Numbered from the stretch's first letter, positions 7,101 through 15,010 are shown. The stretch is 21,767 nucleotides of DNA from JAVBMO01 sp031552355 (GCA_031552355.1 JAVBMO010000056.1:1-21767), one strand, 5' to 3'. A program made the numbers and translations. Notes: a model not told the origin generated them from the sequence alone.

Positions 7101-8503
7101 GCGGTTACGATCAGTTGATAAAAATACGAAAACAACTACAATCAATGCCTGATATGATGAGTCGTTATACCGCACAAGACACTGTTGGCTATCTTGAAAT
7201 TAGGAAGTTATATGAACGAGTAGATAGTTTGGATTGGTATTTAACACAGAATTCCACTGTTTATCGCAATGCTGAACAAGCAAAAACGCCTAAATGGACA
7301 GATGTGCGTAATAACCTAAAAAATAATGAAGCTGCAATCGAATTTATTATTTCAACAGACACAACCAATAATTGTAATTGTCAATATGGTGCCTTAATTT
7401 TGAAGAAAGATGTGAAAGTACCTATTTATGTACCCATGTTTAACTACAAAGATTTGGCAGAAATCATATCTTCGGCAGAGACTAAATATAGTGACAAAGG
7501 TAGTACGACTCGAACACAAGATATTTGTAAATATTTATATTTAAATAGAAATGCCTCAGGCAAGGGCAAGGAAATGTATGATTTGATTTGGAAACCGATA
7601 GCCGAAGAATTAGATTCTACTATTTCTACAATTTATTATTCGCCGGTTGGGATGCTTTATACCATTGCTTTATCGGCATTGACAAACGAAAATAATAAAA
7701 CGCTTTTCGATCTTTATGATTTAAGATTGGTTTCAAGCACAGGGTATATTGTAAATCAATCTAATAATATCTCTAAAATTCAGAATGCTCAAATTTATGG
7801 CGGCATCAGATATGATGCGGTAAAGGAGCGATGTAAAGACGATTGGAAATGTTTGGAAGGTTCAAAAATAGAATCTGTTACCATCGATAGTATATTTAAA
7901 CAGCATAATCTTGTTTCTGATCTTTATACCGATTTACAAGCAACAGAAGATATTGTTAGAAAAAATAATAATAATGACAGTCCCTCGTTGCTTTTATTTG
8001 CCACACATGGTTATTATGCAGGAGAAGGAATGGAAAACAATGATGTTTATCGCTCGTTTTATACTCAACTTTCAAACAATCAATTAACGCCAATGAAACG
8101 GGGAGGGTTGGTTCTATCTGATGCAAATCCTGTTTGGCATAATGAAGTAAAGCGCCCAGAAGAAAATGATGGTATATTATTAGCAGAAGAAATTGCTGAA
8201 TTGAATTTGAACAATACCGATTTGGCTGTACTTTCAGCATGTGAAACAGGGTTAGGTAATGTTAGTGAAACTGAGGGTGTTTTTGGACTGCAAAGAGGAT
8301 TCAGGCTGTCGGGTGTTAAAAGTATTGTAATGTCTCTCTGGAGAGTTCATGATGAGGTAGGGAAAGAGTTTATGATAGAGTTTTTTAATTACCTTTTGTC
8401 AGGAAAAGAGAAGCATGAAGCATTTCGTGTAACACAGCAAATATTACGCAAAAAATACCCTAATAATCCATATAAGTGGGCTGTTTATGTGATGTTGGAT
8501 TAA
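4193..8503 (+). CDS. Secreted TPR-CHAT (caspase-like) cysteine protease
   Basis: This is a 1436-residue protein with an N-terminal signal peptide (KICISFILCFSFLFLNAQ). The start could be the ATG at 4193 or at 4205 (MNKICIS); the second gives a more standard signal and more room after the hairpin. Residues of about 100 to 960 are a long series of tetratricopeptide-type helical repeats (for example YHSNLANYENAQKLYEEAF, WLGDVYSRQNRKKEAEKTLK, YGNTLVQINKFKEAKEKFEE, LSQVYNSKGDYQLAAVYEK). A CHAT domain (caspase HetF Associated with TPRs, clan CD) fills the last 320 or so residues. The catalytic His1272 lies in LLLFATHGYY and Cys1350 in LAVLSACETGLG; GVFGLQRGF, SIVMSLWRVHDE and the PYKWAVYVMLD end are canonical. 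Both dyad residues are intact. It probably acts in the periplasm or at the cell surface. The substrate is unknown. Very AT-rich compared with guaB. Confidence 0.9.
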   Translation: MKYSMNKICISFILCFSFLFLNAQNNSEVQILKQASQIIYNNSVAEKDINFLREVTKIIPEIESVTNLLVNKTYDKNLQKHIKAQTAIKNKIGELTSKKGYEYINVLYNLAGYHSNLANYENAQKLYEEAFTILNIESNSERKTKWEYIIHFAQILNRDFGRSSDDFMLLEEITTEIKNYLNSHSQDESDEIILLCINALMGGNMLQQPFDDYKNFYSKGKDLIVKSHGTQQEGFLILQSTYALILVNEGKFDESENIINQTIKDFEKLFGKENLLKSYELYHLSNIQMNKGDIQNAISTLEQSVTMLSKIFDESNINVLNLKRELANALLYTGKNGVVKAGKLLEEIAEQSKKNNGEISTQYISALEDQIYYYQFTENVESLRKTLKKAHHLAKEFSEKHKLDAGLILNNLFVYYRDINSFDEAITISDEAMDILKNIPKGKIDYANSLVNKCEIYMLTENFIEAEKCLNEAIPILKNSGNQQYYADGLTWLGDVYSRQNRKKEAEKTLKQAYQIYKKNSLENTKYFGLLLINYGNTLVQINKFKEAKEKFEEAIKLATETDNNFLLGNCYQNYSTLFYDQNDFKTAMEYLNKADTCYLKSGDNGILDHASILVDKNYIYTDLGQYNEAKNALTEVRNIIERMKGKTSYDYFQSIMSLYNLAYKMGNGIDMQNYIFDMTKAFYEQQKLANNDMNQMLNICNLVFPAMLNYVIELQIQTGINFKDVLATSIYEKDKKDFIAKYGQAAFDNSINTASLMVNNFGEWLLNFKTELENRNRYSKHVSRLLGDYYYSILWDDEKALKYYREFMDGQDKNSQTYAAGLHKLSQVYNSKGDYQLAAVYEKQCIDLHKKFVSDKSIDLSYPLYNLSFNYYKAKKYPQAFQAAKERFEILQPNISTLFNTMNENDRLALSIKYGTNARDIYDLLSVYPQDEVTQIAYNAALYYKGLLLRSSNQIRQSIYNSKNNDLISGYDQLIKIRKQLQSMPDMMSRYTAQDTVGYLEIRKLYERVDSLDWYLTQNSTVYRNAEQAKTPKWTDVRNNLKNNEAAIEFIISTDTTNNCNCQYGALILKKDVKVPIYVPMFNYKDLAEIISSAETKYSDKGSTTRTQDICKYLYLNRNASGKGKEMYDLIWKPIAEELDSTISTIYYSPVGMLYTIALSALTNENNKTLFDLYDLRLVSSTGYIVNQSNNISKIQNAQIYGGIRYDAVKERCKDDWKCLEGSKIESVTIDSIFKQHNLVSDLYTDLQATEDIVRKNNNNDSPSLLLFATHGYYAGEGMENNDVYRSFYTQLSNNQLTPMKRGGLVLSDANPVWHNEVKRPEENDGILLAEEIAELNLNNTDLAVLSACETGLGNVSETEGVFGLQRGFRLSGVKSIVMSLWRVHDEVGKEFMIEFFNYLLSGKEKHEAFRVTQQILRKKYPNNPYKWAVYVMLD

Positions 8504-8584
8504 AAATAAGAATATGTGTGATGGAAAAATCTAAATATAGGGCTTTCTTGGTTATTCCTTTAAAATAACACTATAATTGCTTTT

Positions 8585-9352
8585 ATGAAAAAAGCTATAT
8601 TTTTTCTGTTATATACAATTGCCTGTATTTTATGGTTATATGGTTCTCTGTATTTATGGGCATGGTTATTCTATAGTACGGTACTTGCCTATGTATTGCT
8701 TTCTTTAGCAGCTTTTGTATTACCTTTTGTTATTCTTGTTTATCTATTGAAAAAGAATAACTATTTTTCAGTCAAAACAAAAAAGAGAATGATTCTAATA
8801 GGGATATTCTCTTTTTTTATTTACATAGTACCTATGTATTTGGTTTGGGGGCAGTACGATTGGCATTTTTATGTAGATAACAGTACAAAAAAAGAGGTAG
8901 AATTTATAATTAATGATAAAGTTTATCCTATTGCAGCAAACCACCAAACCCATTATGAGTTTGACGCAATTAAAATTCATAGCCCTACCGTTTCAATAAA
9001 CTATAAGGGGAAAATATACCACTTTGAAAATCCCGGACAATACGTTTTCAATGTAGACGCACTCAATAGTTATTATATTGTAAGGCATGAGGTTTGCTAC
9101 CAACAACCGATCTTGCAGGATTTGAATTATAGTTTCAGCTTAACAGATAGTATTGTAGATACTATTTATGGTCAGATGTTTTTCAATATACCTTGCCGGA
9201 TTGACAAATGGTTTGCATACCCCAATGAAATCAATGTACAAGTAACCAAAAATAAAGATGGAGAAGAAATACGACGTGATGAACCGCAGCAAATCTATTC
9301 CATTCAAAGGATTCCGGAATACGAGCAATCAATAATATCCTCAAATATGTAA
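8585..9352 (+). CDS. Membrane-anchored protein of unknown family
   Basis: I do not recognise this 255-residue protein. Three hydrophobic segments lie near residues 5-27, 32-54 and 69-88 (AIFFLLYTIACILWLYGSLY, AYVLLSLAAFVLPFVILVYL, MILIGIFSFFIYIVPMYLVW). They are followed by a polar, strand-rich domain of about 165 residues (VEFIINDKVYPI, TVSINYKGKIYHFENPGQYV). That domain has two cysteines (EVCYQQP and NIPCRID) that could form a disulfide if it lies in the periplasm. The gap to the CHAT gene is 81 bases, so co-transcription is possible but not shown. The downstream WG-repeat gene starts three bases after this stop, so those two genes are almost certainly co-transcribed. Strongly AT-rich. Confidence 0.7.
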   Translation: MKKAIFFLLYTIACILWLYGSLYLWAWLFYSTVLAYVLLSLAAFVLPFVILVYLLKKNNYFSVKTKKRMILIGIFSFFIYIVPMYLVWGQYDWHFYVDNSTKKEVEFIINDKVYPIAANHQTHYEFDAIKIHSPTVSINYKGKIYHFENPGQYVFNVDALNSYYIVRHEVCYQQPILQDLNYSFSLTDSIVDTIYGQMFFNIPCRIDKWFAYPNEINVQVTKNKDGEEIRRDEPQQIYSIQRIPEYEQSIISSNM

Positions 9353-9355
9353 TAA

Positions 9356-10141
9356 ATGAAAGCAAGAATTTTTCTTATTCTATTTTTTTTTAACTCAATT
9401 TGTTATGCCCAAACCACCGAAAAGTACGACAGCATACTATTTTCAAAAGGTTTGGCCGCTGTTCAATTGAACGGTAAATGGGGTTATATGGATGAAAATA
9501 AAAAATGGGTTGTTCCTGCTATATACGATAAGGTTGCTCATTTTTATAATCGATTTGCTATGGTCTCCATAGGCAGTCGTATAGGGTTGATAAATAATAG
9601 GGGAGAGGAGGTCGTAAAACCTGCATATGACTGGATTTATTATATGAACAAAAATCCTGATTTTATAAGCTTGGGCGTCGATTTTATGGAAGATGAAGAA
9701 AACGATAGCGAATATGTGAAAACTTATTTGAATGAAAAGTATGGAATTATTCATAAACCAACAGGAACGGTGATTTTACCAAATGAATATAAGGAAATCC
9801 ATTTCTTTTCCGATAAGCTGTTTAAAGTAAAAGTAAATCAAAACTATGGCTTGTATGATATAAAAGGCAAAGAAATACTACCACCTGTTTATGATAATAT
9901 AGACTCTTTTTCCGATGGGGTGGCTCGTGTAAGATTGGGCATCAAATACGGATTAATTAATGAAGAAGGTAAAATAGTGGTTCAGCCTAAATACGATTAT
10001 ATGGGCAATTTTGAAAAAGGCATCTGCCAAGTTTATGTATGGCTAAGAGATATGTCCTTGATAAAATATTCAATTCTTGACAAAAAGGGTAATGAATACG
10101 AAACCACGGAAGAAGCCATAAAAGCAGGGGTTGTAAAATAG
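9356..10141 (+). CDS. Secreted WG-repeat protein
   Basis: The 261-residue product has a signal peptide (KARIFLILFFFNSICYAQ) and about five WG (KWG) repeats: LNGKWGYMDENKKWVVPAIY, SRIGLINNRGEEVVKPAYD, NEKYGIIHKPTGTVILPNEY, QNYGLYDIKGKEILPPVYD and IKYGLINEEGKIVVQPKYD. The last stretch is less regular. WG-repeat proteins are widespread in Bacteroidetes and Leptospira and are thought to form beta-rich binding scaffolds; their ligands are mostly unknown. The start codon follows the upstream stop by three bases (TAATAAATG). It is the last gene of the AT-rich block. The stop codon is followed at once by the repeat module AATCAGGAAT (10143), which also occurs at 942. Confidence 0.85.
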   Translation: MKARIFLILFFFNSICYAQTTEKYDSILFSKGLAAVQLNGKWGYMDENKKWVVPAIYDKVAHFYNRFAMVSIGSRIGLINNRGEEVVKPAYDWIYYMNKNPDFISLGVDFMEDEENDSEYVKTYLNEKYGIIHKPTGTVILPNEYKEIHFFSDKLFKVKVNQNYGLYDIKGKEILPPVYDNIDSFSDGVARVRLGIKYGLINEEGKIVVQPKYDYMGNFEKGICQVYVWLRDMSLIKYSILDKKGNEYETTEEAIKAGVVK

Positions 10142-10470
10142 GAATCAGGAATGAAACAGCCGAGACTTTTCTAAGATTAGGAATTACAAATTTTGAATTT
10201 TAAATTGAAAAAACTCATAATTCATTACTCATAACTAAAATAAACTGTACCATTATTTATTTTTAATTCTTAATTGTTCATTAAATAGAAATTGTCCCAC
10301 AGCGAAAAACATTCATCATTCATCATTCATAACTCATCGTTAAAAAAAGCTTGGTTCAGTTATGCTTCACAATGATGTGCTATTTAGCTTTTGCTCTTCA
10401 TCTTACACCTTTTACCTAAAAAGGCTGTTCTTTTTTCATTATTAGTTTTTCATTTTTCATTAAAAAATGG
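10142..10470. repeat. Repeat-derived intergenic region upstream of guaB
   Basis: No gene is present. Several modules match those between 879 and 1370: AATCAGGAAT..AAACAGCC (10143-10161 and 942-961), a decayed 22-base repeat (10293-10312), 'attcatcattcat' words, an exact 14-base ACTCATCGTTAAAA (10332-10345 and 1189-1202), a decayed REP-like motif (10362-10377), and CACCTTTT-n-CCTAAAAA (about 10406-10422 and 1349-1365). The order is kept except that the promoter-like module comes last here and earlier in the first copy. Confidence 0.65.
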
Positions 10471-10478
10471 TAATTTTG
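10471..10478 (+). promoter_or_regulatory. Probable guaB promoter -7 box
   Basis: TAATTTTG fits the Bacteroidetes TAnnTTTG consensus. It ends 16 bases before the guaB ATG, implying a very short leader, which leaves little room for a riboswitch or attenuator downstream of it. The -33 region holds only a loose AGTTTTT (10444-10450). Confidence 0.6.
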
Positions 10479-10494
10479 CAAAAAGAAATACACT

Positions 10495-11961
10495 ATGCTT
10501 TTAGATAACACAAAATTCATAGGCGAAGGACTTACATACGATGATGTCCTTTTAGTTCCTGCTTATTCAGAAGTACTTCCACGCCAAGTTGAAACTTCGT
10601 CATTCTTTACCCGAAACATAAAAATCAACATTCCGATTGTTTCCGCAGCAATGGACACGGTAACCGAAGCCGAAATGGCTATTGCCATTGCACAGGAAGG
10701 CGGTATTGGCGTATTGCACAAAAATATGTCCATTGAACAACAAGCCATGGAAGTGGTAAAGGTGAAACGTGCCGAAAACGGCATGATTATCAATCCCATC
10801 ACATTGACAAAAAACGCCATTGTACAAGATGCATTGAACATGATGAGAGAATACAGTATTGGCGGTATTCCTGTGGTTGACGAAGACGGAAAACTGATAG
10901 GCATTGTCACCAATCGCGATTTGCGTTTTGAACGCAATGTCCGTCGCCCTATTGTGGAAATCATGACCAAAGAGGTGATTTCAACGTCGGAATTTACCGA
11001 TTTTGAAAAAGCTGCCGATATTTTGCAAACCCACAGAATTGAAAAACTTCCTGTGGTAAACAAAAACGGACAATTGGTAGGATTGATTACTTATCGCGAT
11101 ATTATTAAGTTGAAAGAACATCCCGAAGCGTGCAAAGATGAAAAAGGACGTTTGCGCGTGGCTGCTGCCGTAGGAACTGCACCCAACACCATGGACAGAA
11201 TCGATGAGTTGGTAAAAGCCGGTGTGGATGCCATTTCCATAGATACTGCCCACGGACATTCTGCCGGCGTTATTGATTTGGCAAAACGTGTAAAAAGAAA
11301 ATACCCAAACATTGATGTAGTGGTTGGAAATATTGCCACAGGCGAAGCCGCTTTGGCTTTGGCGAATGCCGGCGCCGATGGTGTAAAAGTGGGCATAGGG
11401 CCCGGTTCTATTTGCACCACACGTATTATTGCCGGAATTGGAATGCCACAGCTTACTGCCGTTTATGATGTGGCAAAAGCTTTGAAAGGAACCGAAATTC
11501 CTGTGATTGCCGACGGCGGAATCCGCTATTCGGGCGACATTGTAAAGGCTTTAGCTGCCGGTGCAAGTTCCATTATGGCCGGTTCTTTGTTGGCCGGAGT
11601 GGAGGAGTCACCCGGCGAAACCATTATTTTCGAAGGCCGTAAATACAAATCCTATCGTGGAATGGGTTCGCTCGATGCCATGCAAATGGGTTCCAAAGAT
11701 CGTTATTTCCAAGATAGTGAGGATGATATTAAAAAATTGGTTCCCGAAGGAATTGTCGGCCGTGTGGCCTATAAAGGAACGGCTGCCGAAGTGCTTCACC
11801 AATTGGTGGGCGGTTTAAGAGCCGGAATGGGATATACAGGTTCTGCTAATATTGCCATGTTGAAAAAGGCAAAATTTGTACGGATTACGGCCGCAGGCTA
11901 TGCCGAAAGCCATCCGCACGATGTTACCATTACTCGTGAGGCGCCGAATTATTCACGATAA
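10495..11961 (+). CDS. guaB: IMP dehydrogenase
   Basis: The enzyme oxidises IMP to XMP with NAD+, the committed step of guanine nucleotide synthesis, in the cytoplasm. The 488-residue length is standard. The N-terminal barrel half has the family motif EGLTYDDVLLVPAYSEVLPR and PIVSAAMDTVTEAEMA. Two CBS domains lie near residues 93-215 (GGIPVVDEDGKLIGIVTNRD and KLPVVNKNGQLVGLITYRD). The catalytic Cys307 is in the K+-binding loop GIGPGSICTT. The phosphate-binding IADGGIRYSGD and YRGMGSLDAM motifs and the flap Arg403-Tyr404 (DRYFQ) are present. All key residues are intact. The CBS pair suggests adenine/guanine nucleotide feedback, as known for the family. It has its own promoter-like box and a downstream hairpin, so it is probably monocistronic. 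Confidence 0.98.
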   Translation: MLLDNTKFIGEGLTYDDVLLVPAYSEVLPRQVETSSFFTRNIKINIPIVSAAMDTVTEAEMAIAIAQEGGIGVLHKNMSIEQQAMEVVKVKRAENGMIINPITLTKNAIVQDALNMMREYSIGGIPVVDEDGKLIGIVTNRDLRFERNVRRPIVEIMTKEVISTSEFTDFEKAADILQTHRIEKLPVVNKNGQLVGLITYRDIIKLKEHPEACKDEKGRLRVAAAVGTAPNTMDRIDELVKAGVDAISIDTAHGHSAGVIDLAKRVKRKYPNIDVVVGNIATGEAALALANAGADGVKVGIGPGSICTTRIIAGIGMPQLTAVYDVAKALKGTEIPVIADGGIRYSGDIVKALAAGASSIMAGSLLAGVEESPGETIIFEGRKYKSYRGMGSLDAMQMGSKDRYFQDSEDDIKKLVPEGIVGRVAYKGTAAEVLHQLVGGLRAGMGYTGSANIAMLKKAKFVRITAAGYAESHPHDVTITREAPNYSR

Positions 11962-11979
11962 AAAGGTTTAGCAACTCAA

Positions 11980-11987
11980 TATATTTG
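11980..11987 (+). promoter_or_regulatory. Possible -7 box for the PPIase operon
   Basis: TATATTTG fits TAnnTTTG exactly. Transcription from it would start near 11994, inside the guaB hairpin, leaving a leader of about 70 bases before the ATG at 12065. No clear -33 element was found. Confidence 0.3.
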
Positions 11988-12019
11988 TACGATTGTCGTT
12001 ATAAGGCAGTCGTACAAAT
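11983..12019 (+). terminator. Hairpin after guaB, probable terminator
   Basis: ATTTGTACGATTG (11983-11995) and CAGTCGTACAAAT (12007-12019) form a 13-base-pair stem with one wobble and an 11-base loop. It is followed by TTGTTTATAA, a weak T-tract. It starts 21 bases after the guaB stop. The left arm overlaps a TATATTTG box (11980-11987). Confidence 0.6.
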
Positions 12020-12064
12020 TTGTTTATAAGGTTTAGTTGTTTTGTGTATTTTAAAATTTACAAT

Positions 12065-14122
12065 ATGAGATTGTTACAAAGATCAATAGCGTTTTCTCTT
12101 TTTTGCGGAAGCTTGAGTATGGCCGCTTTTGCTCAACAAAATCCCGACAATATTTTGTTGACCATTGACAAAACCCAATATGGAAAAGAAGAGGTTTTGA
12201 AGCAATACAAAAAAAATCTTTCGGACACCAATGCCCCAGTTAACAAAAAAGATTTTAGTGAATATGTGGATTTGTTTCTCAATTACAAACTCAAAATTTT
12301 GGAAGCCAAAGAATTGAGAATAGATACCTTGAAGTCTTTTACCAAAGAGTATACCGATTATCGCAACGAAATTAAGGAACCTTATTTGCGAAACGACAGT
12401 ATTTTTACAGCTTTTGTAAAACAGGCCTATGAACATGGAAAATCGGCTGTGCGTGTAAGCCACCTTTTAGTAAAATCGGAATACGGAAGCTCTGCGAAAG
12501 ATACTTTAATTGCCTACAAAAAAATTCAAGAAATCAAAAAACGTTTGAATAAAGGCGAGGATTTTGAAAAATTGATTGTCGAACTTTCCGAAGACCCCAC
12601 AGCACATGATACCAAAGACCCACAAAGCGGCGAAATGCTGAAAGGAAACAAGGGCGATTTGGGGTATTTCAGCACTTTTGAAATCCTTTATCCCATTGAA
12701 GAAACAGCCTATTCATTGAAGTTGAATCAGATTTCGGCTCCCATCAAAACCGATATAGGTTACCATATTTTAAAATTGACCAATCAAATTCCTTTAAAAG
12801 GTTCGGAATTTACTTTGCAACATATTTGGACAGGAGATGATTCTGTAAGGGCCTTGGGGTTGGCTCAGGCAGCCTACAGCGAACTGAATGCAGGAAAGGA
12901 TTTTACCGATGTGGCAAAAAAATACAGCGTGATAGCCGGAACGGAGTATGACAATGGATTTTTGTACAATAAAAAGCCATCCCAATTGCTTCCCGACTAT
13001 TTGGAAAAAATTGAAAATATGGAAGAAGGCGGATATACAGCGCCTTTTAAAACAAAATACGGTTGGCATATCATAAAACTCGTATCAGTACAACCTTTCC
13101 TCGATTTTATTGATCAGGAACAAAACATAGGTTTCCGTATCAGTAGAGATGAAAGAGGTACCATTGCTAAAACATTATTTCTGAATCAATTGAAGAAAGA
13201 ACAAGGCTTTAAAGAAAACAGAAAATCTTTGGAAGAAATGCGGCCTTATTTTAATGATTCCATTTTCTTGAACGAATGGTCTTATCCTGCCTCTGCAAAA
13301 TTGGATAAAGAAATCTTTACTTTTTCCGGAAAATCGTATAAACAAAAAGATTTTGCCGATTTTATCATTGGTACGCAAACCAGAAGCAAAAGGCGTGTGG
13401 ATTTAGATTTTCTTTATAATGGGCTTTACAACGAATATGTTGAAAAAATTTGTACGGATTTTGAAGATGCTCGTTTGGAAGAAAAATATCCGGCTTTTAA
13501 AGAATTGCTGGACAATTATAAAGAAGGGCTTTTGATTTTTGCCATCAACGACAGAATGGTTTGGTCGAAAGCAATGATTGACACAAACGGCTTGAATAAC
13601 TTCTACGAAGCCAACAAGAATAGCCACTTTACAACAAATCCCGATTCTGTGGCGCAAAATTTTTATATGTGGCGCGAACGGGCTGATATCACGCTTTGGA
13701 AGTTTAACAACAACGTTTTAACAGAAGAAAAAGCCTTGAAAGTTTTGCAAACTGCGCAAAAAAAATCGTGGACTGCTGCAAAAACCTATGAAGAATTGTT
13801 GAAAAAAGCCGGAATAAAAAAGGATTCCGATACCAATATTACTCAAGAATGGGGGCTTTACGAATTTGCAGAACAGCAAGTTTTGAGCACAGATTTATGG
13901 AAAAAAGGCCTTTTTGTGGTTTCCACGGACAAATCTACCGGAAGTTTTTCGATTGCAGATGTTCACGAAATCCGCAAACCGGAACTGAAATCTTTGTTCG
14001 ATGCCAAAGGTTACTACATCAGCGACTATCAGAATTTTCTTGAAAAACAATGGATTGAGTCTTTGCGCAAAAAATATTCGTTCACAGTCAATACCCAAAT
14101 TTTGAACACAATAGGAAACTAA
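12065..14122 (+). CDS. Periplasmic peptidyl-prolyl isomerase with two parvulin domains
   Basis: I chose the ATG at 12065 over an upstream TTG (12020) because it puts a signal peptide first (LLQRSIAFSLFCGSLSMAAF, then AQQ). The 685-residue protein has an N-terminal SurA-like helical region (DNILLTIDKTQYGKEEVLKQ). Two parvulin (PpiC-type rotamase) domains follow: residues about 128-243 (VRVSHLLVKSEYG ... GYHILKL) and about 248-342 (FTLQHIWTGDD ... YGWHIIKLV). The second is more diverged. A long C-terminal helical region of unknown family (about 343-685) follows, different from SurA. The likely role is folding or chaperoning of outer-membrane proteins in the periplasm. It is first in a tight cluster with two related genes. 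The stop overlaps the next ATG by one base (TAATG). Confidence 0.9.
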   Translation: MRLLQRSIAFSLFCGSLSMAAFAQQNPDNILLTIDKTQYGKEEVLKQYKKNLSDTNAPVNKKDFSEYVDLFLNYKLKILEAKELRIDTLKSFTKEYTDYRNEIKEPYLRNDSIFTAFVKQAYEHGKSAVRVSHLLVKSEYGSSAKDTLIAYKKIQEIKKRLNKGEDFEKLIVELSEDPTAHDTKDPQSGEMLKGNKGDLGYFSTFEILYPIEETAYSLKLNQISAPIKTDIGYHILKLTNQIPLKGSEFTLQHIWTGDDSVRALGLAQAAYSELNAGKDFTDVAKKYSVIAGTEYDNGFLYNKKPSQLLPDYLEKIENMEEGGYTAPFKTKYGWHIIKLVSVQPFLDFIDQEQNIGFRISRDERGTIAKTLFLNQLKKEQGFKENRKSLEEMRPYFNDSIFLNEWSYPASAKLDKEIFTFSGKSYKQKDFADFIIGTQTRSKRRVDLDFLYNGLYNEYVEKICTDFEDARLEEKYPAFKELLDNYKEGLLIFAINDRMVWSKAMIDTNGLNNFYEANKNSHFTTNPDSVAQNFYMWRERADITLWKFNNNVLTEEKALKVLQTAQKKSWTAAKTYEELLKKAGIKKDSDTNITQEWGLYEFAEQQVLSTDLWKKGLFVVSTDKSTGSFSIADVHEIRKPELKSLFDAKGYYISDYQNFLEKQWIESLRKKYSFTVNTQILNTIGN

Positions 14123-14979
14123 TGGCGAAATATTTTTCTTACATAATCTTGTCGGTATTTCTGCTTTTTTCCGCTTGCGGAAATAATGGAAAAAATTCTG
14201 ATAATCAAAAACTTTTGGCAGAAGTTTTTGATTATTCATTATATATGGACGAGGTAAACGAAGTCATTCCTGATGGTCTTTCGTCCCAAGACAGTGCACA
14301 ATTTGTAAAAAATTATATTCAGCAATGGGTTGAAAATAAGCTGATTCTCGAAAAAGCCAAAGAAAATATCAGTGAAAATTTCGACAAAGAATTGGAAATC
14401 TATAAAAATTCGTTGATTTTATACGAATATCAAAAAGAAATTATAGGACAACTGCTTGATACTGTAGTTTCTGATGAAGAAGCCGAAGCCTATTACGAAA
14501 AAAATAAAGATAATTTCCTGCTGAAAGACAACATTGTAAAGGTGCTTTATGTGAAGCTGGAAAAACAGGATAAAAATATTGGCAAAATGGCGTCATTATT
14601 GCAACGCCAAAGCCTTTCGGATAAAGAAGCCTTGGAATTGGAAAATTTGGTAGCGCGTTCGGCTGTCAATTATTTTTTAGATACACAAAAATGGTTGCTA
14701 TTTAGCGATTTAGTAAAAGAAATCCCAATTGAAACGTACAATCAGGAAAACTTTTTGAAAAACAATCGTTTTATTAAAATAGCCGACAATGATTATGTAT
14801 ATTTAGTTGATATTATAGATTTTAAGATCAAAGAAAGCGTTTCACCTTTTTCGCTTGAAAAAGAAAGAATTAGGGAAGTTATTTTGAATAAACGTAAATT
14901 CGAAATTCTTTCCAATTTACAAAAAGAGTTATTGAAGGAAGCAGAAAATAAAGGGAATGTAAAAATTTACACAAAATAG
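14122..14979 (+). CDS. SurA-N-like lipoprotein without a clear parvulin domain
   Basis: The 285-residue product has a lipoprotein signal with lipobox LFSAC and Cys19. The helical segment QFVKNYIQQWVENKLILEKA resembles the N-terminal chaperone region of SurA/PpiD proteins (a helix of the type '.lL..lI...ll...A'). The SDEEAEAYYEKNKDNF motif that usually introduces a parvulin domain is also present. The rest lacks the HILL and GYHII motifs of a working rotamase, so it may be a chaperone only. It is translationally coupled to the upstream PPIase by a one-base overlap and lies 31 bases before surA. This supports a shared role in envelope protein folding. Its lipid anchor could tether it at the inner face of the outer membrane or at the inner membrane. 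Confidence 0.75.
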   Translation: MAKYFSYIILSVFLLFSACGNNGKNSDNQKLLAEVFDYSLYMDEVNEVIPDGLSSQDSAQFVKNYIQQWVENKLILEKAKENISENFDKELEIYKNSLILYEYQKEIIGQLLDTVVSDEEAEAYYEKNKDNFLLKDNIVKVLYVKLEKQDKNIGKMASLLQRQSLSDKEALELENLVARSAVNYFLDTQKWLLFSDLVKEIPIETYNQENFLKNNRFIKIADNDYVYLVDIIDFKIKESVSPFSLEKERIREVILNKRKFEILSNLQKELLKEAENKGNVKIYTK

Positions 14980-15010
14980 ATTTGATAGAAATTTTGAAAT
15001 AAAAATAATT

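Noticed and set aside
4193..8503. A CRISPR-linked (gRAMP/Craspase-type) role for the TPR-CHAT protein
   Set aside because: No Cas gene or CRISPR array is present in the window, and the signal peptide points to export.
10142..10494. Purine riboswitch upstream of guaB
   Set aside because: The promoter-like box leaves a leader of roughly ten bases, and the upstream region consists of repeat modules with no recognisable riboswitch core.
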